Shown: piece by piece, positions 51,493-60,185 of the stretch
Layout: each line of letters starts with the position of its first letter
How positions within the stretch are numbered: position 1 is the stretch's first letter
Source of the DNA: JAICYJ01 sp963737445
GTDB lineage: Bacteria; Actinomycetota; Thermoleophilia; Gaiellales; JAICJC01
Reading direction: 5' to 3'
DNA: 64,000 nt
NCBI GenBank assembly: GCA_963737445.1
Contig: CAVTSO010000025.1
Span: 236,808 to 300,807 of the forward strand
The notes under the pieces: model-generated
The model's database searches: none
What the model was told of the DNA's origin: nothing
What the model saw: the letters and a program-made list of their open reading frames with translations, nothing else
Position numbers and translations under genes: made by a program

Positions 51493-52575
51493 ATGCCGCG
51501 ACGAGTCGTGCTGCTGGTGGGTACGCGTAAGGGATGCTTCGTGATGGAGAGCGACCTCGACCGCCGGGACTGGCGGATCCGAGGGCCGTACTGCGACGGC
51601 TGGCCGGTCTACCACGCGATCTACGACGGCGAGTCGGGCGCGATCTACGCCGCTGCCGCCAGCGAGTGGCACGGCACCGGCATCTGGCGCAGCGGTGACC
51701 TGGGCGAGACCTGGCAGCTTTCCAGCGAAGGCCTCGGCTACGGCGAGAACGCCGAGCTGAAGATCTCGAAGGTGTCGGGATTGTCGGCCGCACACGGCCG
51801 CGTGCTCGCGGGCGCCGAGGCGGCGGGCGTGTTCGAGAGCCGCGACGGCGGCACCACCTGGTCGCTCAAGAGCACGCTCGACGGCCAGCCCGGCCGCGAG
51901 CTGTGGAACATCCCCGAGAACCAGCCGCCGGGACACCTGGGCATGCCGGCGATCATGCCGCACCCGACCGAACCCGAGCACTTCTGGGTGGTGATCCAGG
52001 GAATGGGCATCTTCGAGACGACCGACGACGCGGCCACGTGGACGCCACGCAATAACGGCCTGCGGGCCGCGTGGCCGCGCGAGCACGAGGACGTCGGGTT
52101 CTGCGTGCACAAGCTGGTGATGTCGCCGCTCGACACGGATCGCATGTACCAGCAGAACCACGTCGGCATGCACCGCAGCGACGACGGCGGTCACTCATGG
52201 GTGGAGGTGACCGACGGCCTGCCCACCGAGTTCGGGTTCGCCGCGGCCACGCACCCGCACGACCGCGACAGCTTCTACGTGATCCCGCTCGATCCCGGCC
52301 ACGGCCGCTTCATGCCCGACGGGCACGCGTCGGTTTGGCGGACGAGCGATGCCGGCTCGAGCTGGCGCCGCCTCGACAGCGGTCTGCCGAAGCAGGACGC
52401 GTACCTGGGCGTGCTGCGGGAAGGCATGGCCATCGACGACCTGGACGTGCCGGGGCTCTACTTCGGCACCAGCACCGGCCAGGTGTTCGCCAGCGCGGAC
52501 GAGGGCGAGAGCTGGTCAGAGATCGCCAGCTACCTGCCGGCGATCGCATCGGTCGAGGTGGCGGTGGTGGAATAG
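51493..52575 (+). CDS. Cytoplasmic BNR/YCF48-like beta-propeller
   Basis: 360 residues without a signal peptide. Asp-box repeats are clear: RSGDLGETWQ, SRDGGTTWS, TTDDAATWT, RSDDGGHSWV, TSDAGSSWRR and SADEGESWSE. The start VVLLVGTRKGCFVMESDLDR and PEHFWVVIQGMGIFETTDD are family blocks of a conserved exo-alpha-sialidase-like group of unknown activity. ATG 51493 follows AGGAAGGA. A ubiquitin-like MoaD/ThiS gene starts two bases after its stop, and I recall this pairing from other genomes, so a functional unit is likely. Confidence 0.78.
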   Translation: MPRRVVLLVGTRKGCFVMESDLDRRDWRIRGPYCDGWPVYHAIYDGESGAIYAAAASEWHGTGIWRSGDLGETWQLSSEGLGYGENAELKISKVSGLSAAHGRVLAGAEAAGVFESRDGGTTWSLKSTLDGQPGRELWNIPENQPPGHLGMPAIMPHPTEPEHFWVVIQGMGIFETTDDAATWTPRNNGLRAAWPREHEDVGFCVHKLVMSPLDTDRMYQQNHVGMHRSDDGGHSWVEVTDGLPTEFGFAAATHPHDRDSFYVIPLDPGHGRFMPDGHASVWRTSDAGSSWRRLDSGLPKQDAYLGVLREGMAIDDLDVPGLYFGTSTGQVFASADEGESWSEIASYLPAIASVEVAVVE

Positions 52576-52577
52576 CC

Positions 52578-52841
52578 GTGGCGGAACTGCACCTCCCCGC
52601 CACACTGCCGTCGCTGTTCGAGGACCTGCCGCGCACGCTCGAGGTGGAAGCCGGAACGGTGAACGAGGCGATCGAACGGCTCGACCAGCGCTGGCCCGGG
52701 ATGCGCGACCGGCTGTGCGAGCCCGGACCGCAGCTGCGCCGCCACATCAACGTCTACGTCAACCGCGAGCGAGCCGGGCTCGACACAAAGATCGAGGACG
52801 GCTCGCGGGTGGACGTGATCGCCGCCATCAGCGGCGGCTGA
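52578..52841 (+). CDS. MoaD/ThiS-family ubiquitin-like protein
   Basis: 87 residues of beta-grasp fold: LHLPATLPSLFEDLPRTLEV, EAGTVNEAIERLDQRWPGMR, RRHINVYVNRERAGLDTKIE and DGSRVDVIAAISGG. It ends exactly in Gly-Gly, as do MoaD, ThiS and SAMP proteins, which are thiocarboxylated or conjugated to lysines at that end. No MoeB/ThiF E1 gene or molybdopterin genes are nearby. GTG 52578 is two bases from the propeller gene's stop. A 14-base-pair hairpin terminator follows. Confidence 0.82.
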   Translation: MAELHLPATLPSLFEDLPRTLEVEAGTVNEAIERLDQRWPGMRDRLCEPGPQLRRHINVYVNRERAGLDTKIEDGSRVDVIAAISGG

Positions 52842-52850
52842 AGCCGGTGA

Positions 52851-52884
52851 GCGGGGTGGGTGGGGCGCGGCCCACCCACCCCGC
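52851..52884. terminator. 14-bp two-way hairpin terminator
   Basis: GCGGGGTGGGTGGG (52851-52864) pairs perfectly with CCCACCCACCCCGC (52871-52884) around a six-base loop. It stands between the convergent MoaD/ThiS-like gene and a small secreted-protein gene. Confidence 0.75.
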
Positions 52885-52899
52885 AGGAACCTCGCGCGG

Positions 52900-53301
52900 C
52901 TAGAAGCTGCCGCTCGCGATCAGAGTGCCGCCCAGCGTACGGACGCGCACGGTCGAGCTGTTCGTGATGCGCGGCACGCTCTGCCCGCGCTGGGTGCTGT
53001 GGTCGACGTCGAACGCTCCCAGGCTGGACACGCGCGGGCTCGCCCACTTGATGCCGTTCACGAACACGTTCACGCGCTTGCCGGCCAGGGCGCGGATGTG
53101 CTGCACCTCGACCTCGAGCTCACGCTCCTCGGAGGAGGTCTTCGAGGTCGCATGGCCGGTCGCGCCAGGGAAGGACACGCTTCCGTGCAGGCCGATCGTG
53201 CGGGTGACGCCGCCGCCGCCCCTGGCGGCCGCCATCGGGGCGATCACGGCCAGCACCGCGAAGCAGCCGATCAGGGCCGAGATGAGAGATGTACGTCGCA
53301 T
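52900..53301 (-). CDS. Small secreted beta-rich protein
   Basis: 133 residues with a clear signal (LISALIGCFAVLAVIAPMAA, then AARGGGG). The mature part looks like a beta sandwich: TRTIGLHGSVSFPGATGHAT, RELEVEVQHIRALAGKRVNV, FVNGIKWASPRVSSLGAFDV and STVRVRTLGGTLIASGSF. It resembles small extracellular adhesive or calcium-binding domains, but I recognise no family. It is divergent from the sensor kinase gene and may belong to its regulon. Confidence 0.6.
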   Translation of the reverse strand: MRRTSLISALIGCFAVLAVIAPMAAARGGGGVTRTIGLHGSVSFPGATGHATSKTSSEERELEVEVQHIRALAGKRVNVFVNGIKWASPRVSSLGAFDVDHSTQRGQSVPRITNSSTVRVRTLGGTLIASGSF

Positions 53302-53445
53302 ACTGTTCCTCCGTCGGTTGGTGACTTCGGAAGGCAGATTGCTCGCCGGCCGGTCGCGGTCGCAATGGGACATTGGTCCTGGGACCGTGGCGCCGGTCGG
53401 TCGCAACGGGCATCCTGGTGCCATGCAGACGCGGGTTTCACCCAG

Positions 53446-54741
53446 ATGAGCCGCGGCGGAATCCTGCGGCCGGTGGCGGTGTTCGCGCTCTCCGGCCTGC
53501 TGGTGCTGCTGCTGGTCGGGGTCGCCGGCGCCCTGGCGCTGCGCAGCCTGGCTACGTCCGAGGCACTCCGTCAGGCCAAGCAGGTGACCACCGTGACCGG
53601 CCACGGCATCGTCGAGCCGGCGCTCACCACCAACGTCGTGCGCGGCGATCCGCGGGCGATCGCGCGGCTCGACCACATCGTGCGCACCCGCGTGCTCTCG
53701 CCCAGCGTGGCCCGCGTCAAGATCTGGAACGCCGAGGGCAAGATCCTCTACTCCGACGAGCCGCGGTTGATCGGTCGGCGGTTCGTGCTCGCGCCGGACG
53801 AACTGCAGGCGCTGCGCAGCAAGACCGCCACCGCCGATGTCTCCGACCTGTCGGCACCCGAGAACGCGTACGAGCGCCATCTCGGCAACCTGACGTCGGT
53901 CTACCTGGGTCTGCGCGCCCGGGACGGCACGCCGGTGCTGTTCGAGGAGTACCTGCGCTCGAGCGCGATCGCCGGCAGCAGCCGCAGCGTCGCCCGGCTG
54001 TTCGCGCCGGTCGGGATCGTGGCGCTGCTGGTGCTGGCCGCGCTGCAGATCCCGCTGGCGTGGCGCATGGCCCGGCGCATCCGAAACGCGCAGCGCGACC
54101 GCGAGCAGCTGCTGCAGCACGCGGTGGACGCGTCGGACAGGGAGCGGCAGCTGATCGCCGCCGGGCTGCACGACGGCGTCGTCCAGGAGCTGGCGGGCCA
54201 ATCGTTCCAGATGGCGGCAGCAGCCGAACAGGACCGGCCGCCGGAGGAGCTGCGCGCGGTGCTGACGGAGGGCGCGGCCGGCACCCGCAATGCGATCCGC
54301 CAGCTGCGGTCACTGCTGTTGGAGATCTACCCGCCGGCGCTGCGCGACCAGGGTCTGGTGGCGGCGCTGCCCGACCTGGTGGCGCCGCTGACGGCGCGAG
54401 GCATTGAGGTCAGCATGGACATGCAAGGCGATCTGGCACTGCCCAGCGAGGTCGAGGAGCTTGTATTCCGCACCGCTCAGGAAGCGGTCAGAAACGCCGG
54501 CGCACACGCGGCCGCAGGCCACGTCCGGATCGGCATCCAGCGCAGCAACGGCCTGGTGCGGCTGCGGGTCAGCGATGACGGCCGCGGCTTCGAGCAGGCC
54601 GACCTGGCCGAGCGGCGGGCGGACGGCCACCTCGGCCTGGACATGCTGCGGGACCTGGCCACGTCGGCCGGTGGCACCCTGCAGGTGACGTCGGCGCGGG
54701 GCGAGGGCACCACCGTCCAGCTGGAGGTGCCGGCCTCGTGA
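53446..54741 (+). CDS. NarL-type membrane sensor histidine kinase
   Basis: 431 residues. Two helices (VAVFALSGLLVLLLVGVAGA; VARLFAPVGIVALLVLAALQ) enclose an extracytoplasmic domain of about 160 residues with KIWNAEGKILYSDEPRLIGR, a Cache-like patch. The phosphoacceptor His is in IAAGLHDGVVQELAG, the HisKA_3 type; the ATPase has AQEAVRNAGAHA, DDGRGF and GHLGLDMLRD. The regulator gene overlaps its stop by four bases (GTGA). The outer domain suggests it senses a small ligand or stress outside the cell. Confidence 0.88.
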   Translation: MSRGGILRPVAVFALSGLLVLLLVGVAGALALRSLATSEALRQAKQVTTVTGHGIVEPALTTNVVRGDPRAIARLDHIVRTRVLSPSVARVKIWNAEGKILYSDEPRLIGRRFVLAPDELQALRSKTATADVSDLSAPENAYERHLGNLTSVYLGLRARDGTPVLFEEYLRSSAIAGSSRSVARLFAPVGIVALLVLAALQIPLAWRMARRIRNAQRDREQLLQHAVDASDRERQLIAAGLHDGVVQELAGQSFQMAAAAEQDRPPEELRAVLTEGAAGTRNAIRQLRSLLLEIYPPALRDQGLVAALPDLVAPLTARGIEVSMDMQGDLALPSEVEELVFRTAQEAVRNAGAHAAAGHVRIGIQRSNGLVRLRVSDDGRGFEQADLAERRADGHLGLDMLRDLATSAGGTLQVTSARGEGTTVQLEVPAS

Positions 54742-55355
54742 TCCGGGTGGTGGTGATCGACGACCATCCGATCGTCCGGGACGGGCTCATGCGGCTGATC
54801 GGCTCCGATCCGGAGCTGGAGGTGGTGGGATCGGGCGGCGACGGCGGCGCCGCGGTGGCGATCTGCGCCGAGCTCGGCCCCGACGTCGCCCTGATGGACC
54901 TCTCGATGCCGGGGGTGGGCGGGGTCGAGGCCACGCGGCTGATCGGCGAGCGCGCTCCCGGGGTGCAGGTGATCGTGCTGACGTCGTTCATGGACCGCGA
55001 GCGGGTCACCGAGGCCCTGGATGCGGGCGCGATCGGCTACCTGCTGAAGGACGCGGAGCCCGGGCAGCTGCTGCACGCGATCCACGCGGCCGCCCGAGGC
55101 GAGTCGCCGCTCGACCCGCGCGCCGCACGCGCGATGCTGGCGGCACAGCGCACCCCCGACCGGCTGGACGCCCTGACGGCGCGCGAGCGAGAGGTGCTGG
55201 CGCTGGTGGCCGAGGGCCTGCCCAACAAGCAGATCGCGCGGCGGCTGGAGATCAGCGAAAAGACGGTGAAGGCACACCTGACCAGCGCGTTTCGCACGAT
55301 CGGCGTCGACGACCGCATGCAGGCCGGCCTGTGGGCACGGCGGAACGGGCTCTAG
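54738..55355 (+). CDS. NarL/FixJ-family response regulator
   Basis: 205 residues. The receiver has VVVIDDHPIVRDGLMRLI, phospho-Asp in DVALMDLSMPGVGGVEATRL, and Lys in GYLLKDAEPGQLLHAI. The carboxyl LuxR HTH is LTAREREVLALVAEGLPNKQ, IARRLEISEKTVKAHLTSAF. GTG 54738 overlaps the kinase stop, so the pair is one two-component system. Confidence 0.9.
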   Translation: MIRVVVIDDHPIVRDGLMRLIGSDPELEVVGSGGDGGAAVAICAELGPDVALMDLSMPGVGGVEATRLIGERAPGVQVIVLTSFMDRERVTEALDAGAIGYLLKDAEPGQLLHAIHAAARGESPLDPRAARAMLAAQRTPDRLDALTAREREVLALVAEGLPNKQIARRLEISEKTVKAHLTSAFRTIGVDDRMQAGLWARRNGL

Positions 55356-55365
55356 CCGTCCACGG

Positions 55366-56547
55366 CTACGGCACCCAGCCGAAGGACATGTAGCTGCCAT
55401 CCGCGCCGGTGATGCGACGCCGGTGAGCGGGGCCGTCGACGTTGACGACGTACAGGGCGATGTGGGCGTTCGAGCTCTGCTCGGCATGCTCGTACACGAG
55501 ATATCTCCCATCCGGCGACCACTGTGCGCAGCATGAGCCCGTGGCCGCCGGGTCGGGGTCGACCATGTGCAGATCCGATCCGTCCGGGTGCATCAGGAAG
55601 ACGCTGTGGAACACGCCCGAGGCGACCTTGTCGAAGGCGATCCAGTCGCCCGAGGGTGACCACCGGGCGCTCGTCGTCCACTGGCCCCAGTCGGTAATGC
55701 GGTGCACATCGCTGCCGTTGGCCGACGCGACGAACACCGCGCTCAGCCCGGGCGGGACGCCCCGTCGCCTCGTGAGGACCGAGAACGCGATGCTACGGCC
55801 ATCCGGGAGACCAGCTGGCCGGCGATCCGAAGTAGCAGCAGGCCACCACCCCCGGGCCGCCGACCCTCGCCACGCCGGCCGTCCCTCGAGTCACATACAG
55901 CGTCCCGAAGCGGCCGCCGTGGTCGCGCTGGAAGAGCAGCAGCGACCGGCCATCGGGGGAGTATGCGAGCGGGCGTTGCGGCCGCCCGCGCGGGGCGGTC
56001 GTCAGGCGGCGAAGGTTGCGGGCGCTGACCGACATCGAGTACAACGCCGTCCCGGGCCGGGCGCGCGGCGTCGACGCCCGCCAAGGCCAGCACCTTGCCG
56101 TTCGGAGACCAGGCACCGGGGTCAGGCGCAGCGCGTGTGGCCGGTGGGCAGCGGGATCGGGGACGTGAAGCCGCCGCCGGTCGACACCAGCTGCAGTGGC
56201 CCGGCGCCGGCCACCAGCACCGCGAACCGGCTCGTTGCCGTCGACGGAGTCAGGCAGCAGGTGCGGTGCAACGGCAGATGCCCGACCACGGCACCGTCGG
56301 GCGTCACCTCGACGACCGGCCCGCTGGCATCGCCGAACATCCCCCCGGCGGCGTGTCGCGCAAAGGCGATCGTGCCGGTCGCCGGATTCGGCGCTGCCGG
56401 CGTCTGGGGTCGCGACGATCCGGGGTGGCACCGGGCGGCCCACGACGGACTGGCCGCCGCTCGCGAGCAAGGCGACCGTCGCGCCCGCGACGACCGTGAC
56501 GGCCGAAAAGGCTGACAAACACCGCCCTTGAAGGCGTGCGATCCCAT
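55366..56547 (-). CDS. Secreted PD40/TolB-like beta-propeller, several frameshifts
   Basis: Successive frames carry pieces of one propeller: VTVVAGATVALLASGGQSVV (signal), ATGTIAFARHAAGGMFGDAS, EVTPDGAVVGHLPLHR, then SVSARNLRRLTTAPRGRPQR, LAYSPDGRSLLLFQRDHGGR, then ANGSDVHRITDWGQWTTSAR, WSPSGDWIAFDKV and CAQWSPDGRYLVYEHAEQSS. The WSPDG-type repeats are PD40/WD40-like, as in TolB. At least four shifts are needed, between 56500 and 55740. It converges on the NarL-type regulator gene with an 11-base gap. Confidence 0.65.
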
Positions 56548-56587
56548 GGTCGCCGGAGGTTACAGCGAGCGCGGGCTGAGCATCGAG

Positions 56588-57604
56588 CTACTTGTCCGGC
56601 TTGCGGGCACGGCTGGGGGCGACGCGCGCCGGCTCGTTCGGCATCTTCGGGTAGACCGGCGGCCAGGGAGCATCCATCAGGCCTGCCGCCATGTCGCGGC
56701 GGTGCATCTCCATCAGCGGCTCCAAGGACTGCGGCCGCTCCGGCATCCCTCCCAGGCGTCGCCGCTTTTCGGCAACGCGCGCGGGCACTGTGGCCAGGGT
56801 CAGTGCCTGCGGATCGATGCTGTCGAGCTCGTCCCAGGCGAACGGCATCGAGACCTGGGCGCCAGGCCGCGGCCGCACCGTCCAGGCCCCGATCACGGTC
56901 TTGTGGGGCGCGTTCTGGTTGAAATCGACGAACACGCGCTCGCCCCGCTCCTCCTTCCACCAGGCGGCGGTGGTCAGGTCGGGCCGGCGGCGCTCCAGCT
57001 CGCGGGCCAGGGCCACCGCCGCCTCGCGCACCACGAACGAGTCCTGCTCGGGCCGCAGCCGCACGTAGACGTGGATGCCGTTGCGGCCGGTGGTCTTGGG
57101 GTGGCCCTCGATGCCGAGCTCATCGAGCAGCGCCCGCGTCTCGGTGGCCGCCTCCTTGACCATGGCCAGATCGACGCCGGGCGAGGGGTCGAGATCGATC
57201 CGAAGCTCATCGGTGTGGTCGGGGTCGGCCGCGAGGTAGGGCCACACGTGCAGGCCGATGCAGCCGAGGTTCACGGCCCATACGATGTGGGCGACGTCGG
57301 CCGCGACCAGCGCCTGCGAGGGCGTGCCGTTGGGCGTCTGCACGGTGGTGGTCTGCAGCCAGTCGGGCGCGTTCTTGGGCACGCGCTTCTGGAAGAAGGA
57401 CGACCCGCCGGCGCCATCCGGGTAGCGCTCCATCAGCACGGGGCGGCCACCGAGGGCGCGCATCAGCGGCTGCTCGATCGCCAGGTAGTAGTTGGCGAGA
57501 TCGAGCTTGGTCTCGCCCCGTTCCGGGAAGAACGTCTTCGCCGGATTCGAGAGGGCGAGCGTGCGGCCGGCCGCCGCGATCTCTGCTGAGGCTTTGTCGG
57601 GCAT
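56588..57604 (-). CDS. LigD-type polymerase/primase domain protein
   Basis: 338 residues, an archaeo-eukaryotic primase (AEP) fold used in bacterial non-homologous end joining. Marks are RTLALSNPAKTFFPERGETK, GRPVLMERYPDGAGGSSFFQ, LGCIGLHVW, catalytic RIDLDPSPGVDL, TTGRNGIHVYVRL and VSMPFAWDEL. It is a free-standing polymerase domain, without ligase or nuclease domains. No ku gene is in the window. ATG 57604 is chosen because the divergent MFS gene starts at 57651; a longer GTG start would overlap it. Confidence 0.85.
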   Translation of the reverse strand: MPDKASAEIAAAGRTLALSNPAKTFFPERGETKLDLANYYLAIEQPLMRALGGRPVLMERYPDGAGGSSFFQKRVPKNAPDWLQTTTVQTPNGTPSQALVAADVAHIVWAVNLGCIGLHVWPYLAADPDHTDELRIDLDPSPGVDLAMVKEAATETRALLDELGIEGHPKTTGRNGIHVYVRLRPEQDSFVVREAAVALARELERRRPDLTTAAWWKEERGERVFVDFNQNAPHKTVIGAWTVRPRPGAQVSMPFAWDELDSIDPQALTLATVPARVAEKRRRLGGMPERPQSLEPLMEMHRRDMAAGLMDAPWPPVYPKMPNEPARVAPSRARKPDK

Positions 57605-57650
57605 GCGTTCGCTGGCGATGATACGCCGCCCTGTGCGAGGGTTCGTGCAG

Positions 57651-58885
57651 ATGACGACCGACCTGGCACCGGTGATTCGCCGAAACACGCTGCTCCTGTC
57701 CACCGTCGAGCGCGGTCAACTCGGTGGTGCTGCAGCTGGCCGCGGCCGTATCGACGCTGACGTTCGTACTGGTGACGGGCCATGCCGGGCTGCTGGGTCT
57801 CGGCCCTGCGATCTTCCTGACGTCGTCGGGCGTGACGGCGGTGATCGCCGGGCGTACGATGGACAGGCACGGGCGCCGGCCGGTGCTGGCGGTCGGGTTC
57901 GTGGCGCTGTCGAGCGGGTGCGCGTTGAACGCGCTGGCAACACGCACATCATCGGTGCCGGCGCTGCTGGCCGGGTTGGTGCTGATCGGCGTGGGCATGG
58001 CCACGTCGCTCCTGATCCGGACGGCGGCCGGTGACATGTACGCGCCGGAGCGCCGCGCTCGCGGCATCTCCTACGTCCTCTTCGGGTCGGTGTTCGGGGC
58101 GATCCTGGGCCCGGCGGTGTTCAGCCCGATGTTCGCCGGCAAGCAGCGTCGACCCGGACGTGCTGACGGTGCCGTGGCTGGCGGCCGCCGGCGATCGCCC
58201 TGGTGGCGATGGCGATCGTGATGCTGGTGCGGCCGGACACGCGAGAGATCGCGATCCAGATCGGCGCCGAGCAGGGCGCACCGCCACCCGGCGCGGCCGC
58301 GCCGCTGGCCGAGATCCTGCGCCGGCCCGGGGTGCTGCCGGCGATGGCCGCGAGCCTGGCCAGCTTCGCCGTGATGGTGTCCGTGATGAACCTGTCCGGA
58401 TACGTCGTCGTGCAGGTGCACCACCATGCGCAGGACGCGGTGTTCCCGATCATCGGCGCGCACGTGCTGGGCATGTATGCGCTGGTGATGGTGGTCGGGA
58501 CGCTGATCGACCGAATCGGGCGGACGCCCGCGCTGGCCATCGGCCTGCTGGTGATGGGTGCGTCGGTGCTGTCGCTGCAGTGGGTGCAGGGCGTGCCGGC
58601 GACCGCGGTGCTGCTGTTCGGGCTCGGCATCGGCTGGAACATCTCGTTCGTCGCGGCGACGGCACAGCTGGCGGATCTGAGCAGCGCGCTCGAGCGAGGC
58701 AAGCTGCTCGGCTTCAACGACCTGATCGCGTCGCTGCTGGGCGCATCGATGGCGCTGGTCGGCGGCTACGGGCTGGAGACCTCCGGCGTGGGCGCGCTGG
58801 CCGTGGGTGCGGCGGTGGTGGCGTGTCGCCGGTGGCGTGGATCCTGTGGCACGAGCAGCTGCCCGCCGCGTCGTCGGAGGCTTGA
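57651..58885 (+). CDS. MFS transporter, several frameshifts
   Basis: Joined frames give about 410 residues and twelve helices: MTTDLAPVIRRNTLLLSTVE, SVVLQLAAAVSTLTFVLVTG, VIAGRTMDRHGRRPVLAVGF (MFS loop signature), ISYVLFGSVFGAILGPAVFS, then VAMAIVMLVRPDTREIAIQI, LPAMAASLASFAVMVSVMNL, GTLIDRIGRTPALAIGLLVM and ALVGGYGLETSGVGALAVGA, ending ILWHEQLPAASSEA. Shifts lie near 57708, around 58145-58200 (two) and near 58828. Substrate is unknown. Confidence 0.72.
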
Positions 58886-58888
58886 GCG

Positions 58889-59466
58889 TCAGTTGTGGAT
58901 GCGCTCGCCGCGGGCGAGCATGGCGACGAACGTCTCGATTCGCCTGGCGCGGGTCGCGGGTCGCTGGCATCCTGGATGCGGTAGAGGATGGCGTAGCGGT
59001 TGCGGCTGTCGAGCGACTCGAAGAAGGCGCGGGCGGCGGGATCGCGGTCGAGCTCGCGGGCGAGGTCGTCGGGCACCTGGGCGGCGCTCTGCGGCTCATA
59101 CGCGGCGTCCCAGCGACCGTCCGCACGGGCGCGCTCGACCTCGCGCAGCCCGGACGGCTGCATCTCGCCGCGCTCGATCAGGAGCTCGGCCTTGGCGCGG
59201 TTGACCTGCGACCACCTGCTGCGACGAGCGCGGGGAGCGAAGCGCTGCACCCAGTGGTGTTCGTCGAAGGACTGCTTGCGGCCGTCGATCCAGCCGAAGC
59301 AGATCGCCTCCTCCAGCGCCTCCGCGTGGGTCACGGACTCGATGCCGCTGCCCTTGCGGGCGATCTTCAGCCAGATGCCTTCGCTGCTCTCCGGCTGGGC
59401 AGCGAGCCAGTCACGCCAGGCCTGCTTGCTGGGAAACGAGAGCGCCGGATGCTGCTTCTCGGCCAC
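58889..59466 (-). CDS. YdeI/OmpD-associated-like protein, one frameshift
   Basis: About 191 residues. SFPSKQAWRDWLAAQPESSE, GIWLKIARKGSGIESVTHAE, ALEEAICFGWIDGRKQ and WVQRFAPRARRSRWSQVNRA match the YdeI/bacteriocin-protection family (DUF1905-like neighbours). The usual end, RIETFVAMLARGERIHN, is found after a one-base shift near 58960. The protein is cytoplasmic; some members bind carbohydrates or give antimicrobial peptide resistance. GTG 59466 is tentative. It converges on the MFS gene. Confidence 0.72.
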
Positions 59467-59576
59467 TCGGGGACCGTAGTCGCAAATCTGATCGCCGCCC
59501 GGCGGCGTATCCGCGGTAGGGCCGGCTCGGTCGTCGGCGAACCGTGTGACGGGGGACCGAGACGGGGACTCCCAGG

Positions 59577-59990
59577 ATGCTGACGGCGGTAATCGCAGGG
59601 GCATGCTGCGTGGGCGTGGGAGCGGTGCTGATGACGAGCGCCGCACGTAGCACAGCGACCACGGTGCCGGTCTCTGTCGGCCCGGGCGGCATGCTCGTAC
59701 TCAACGCCCGACAGGGTCTGAGCCGGGACTCGCCCGGCGTGAGCGGTCCGGCACCGGCTCGGGTCGGGTCGGGTCGTTTCAAGGCGTTGATACGCGACCG
59801 CGTGGTTGAGTGGCGGCCGGCCGGGGGACGTGATGTTCGTGCCGCCCGGCGGTGCGAATCGTTGCGGATCGCCCCGGGATCGTTGCCGCGGCGTGCGGAA
59901 CGTCGCGCTCTTGGTGGTCACGCGCCGGTCACGGGGGTGCAACGCCGGTTGCGCGTTTCAGGGTGTCAAACCCCAACTCGGGCGGCGTGA
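59577..59990 (+). CDS. Possible small exported protein (weak)
   Basis: The first 45 residues look like a signal peptide and short mature start (MLTAVIAGACCVGVGAVLMT, PVSVGPGGMLVLNARQGL). After about residue 50 the frame runs into the tandem repeat at 59738 and becomes Arg-rich with no fold. It may be a gene truncated by the repeat, or no gene at all. There is no strong ribosome site. Confidence 0.25.
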   Translation: MLTAVIAGACCVGVGAVLMTSAARSTATTVPVSVGPGGMLVLNARQGLSRDSPGVSGPAPARVGSGRFKALIRDRVVEWRPAGGRDVRAARRCESLRIAPGSLPRRAERRALGGHAPVTGVQRRLRVSGCQTPTRAA

Positions 59991-60185
59991 GGGGGTCCGC
60001 ACGGGATCGTGGCGGGTCGTTGCGCCGCCGTGATGGGCGGCCGCGTGGTTGAGCGGTGGGCGGCCGACGGCCGTGATGTTCGTGGCGCCCCGGCGGTGCG
60101 AAACGTTTCGGATAGTGCCGGGATCGTTGCGGCGGCGTCGGGTTCGTTGCGCTTGTGGCTGTCACGCCCCGGTCGCGGCGGCGTC
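59738..60185. repeat. Two imperfect direct repeats, ~245-bp period
   Basis: Unit A (from GCGTGAG at 59738) and unit B (from GCGTGAG at 59985) align along their length with small indels. Shared words are CCGCGTGGTTGAG (59798 and 60041), GTGATGTTCGTG, GGCGGTGCGAA and GGGATCGTTGC. Identity is roughly 80% by eye in the core. The units do not code convincingly in any frame and end beside the oxidoreductase stop. The flank 59467-59737 may hold a further, more diverged unit. Function is unknown. Confidence 0.6.

Noticed and set aside
59367..60165. Minus-strand frames through the tandem repeat as a repeat protein
   Set aside because: The two units fall in different frames with Pro/Arg/His-rich products, and no start signals are present.
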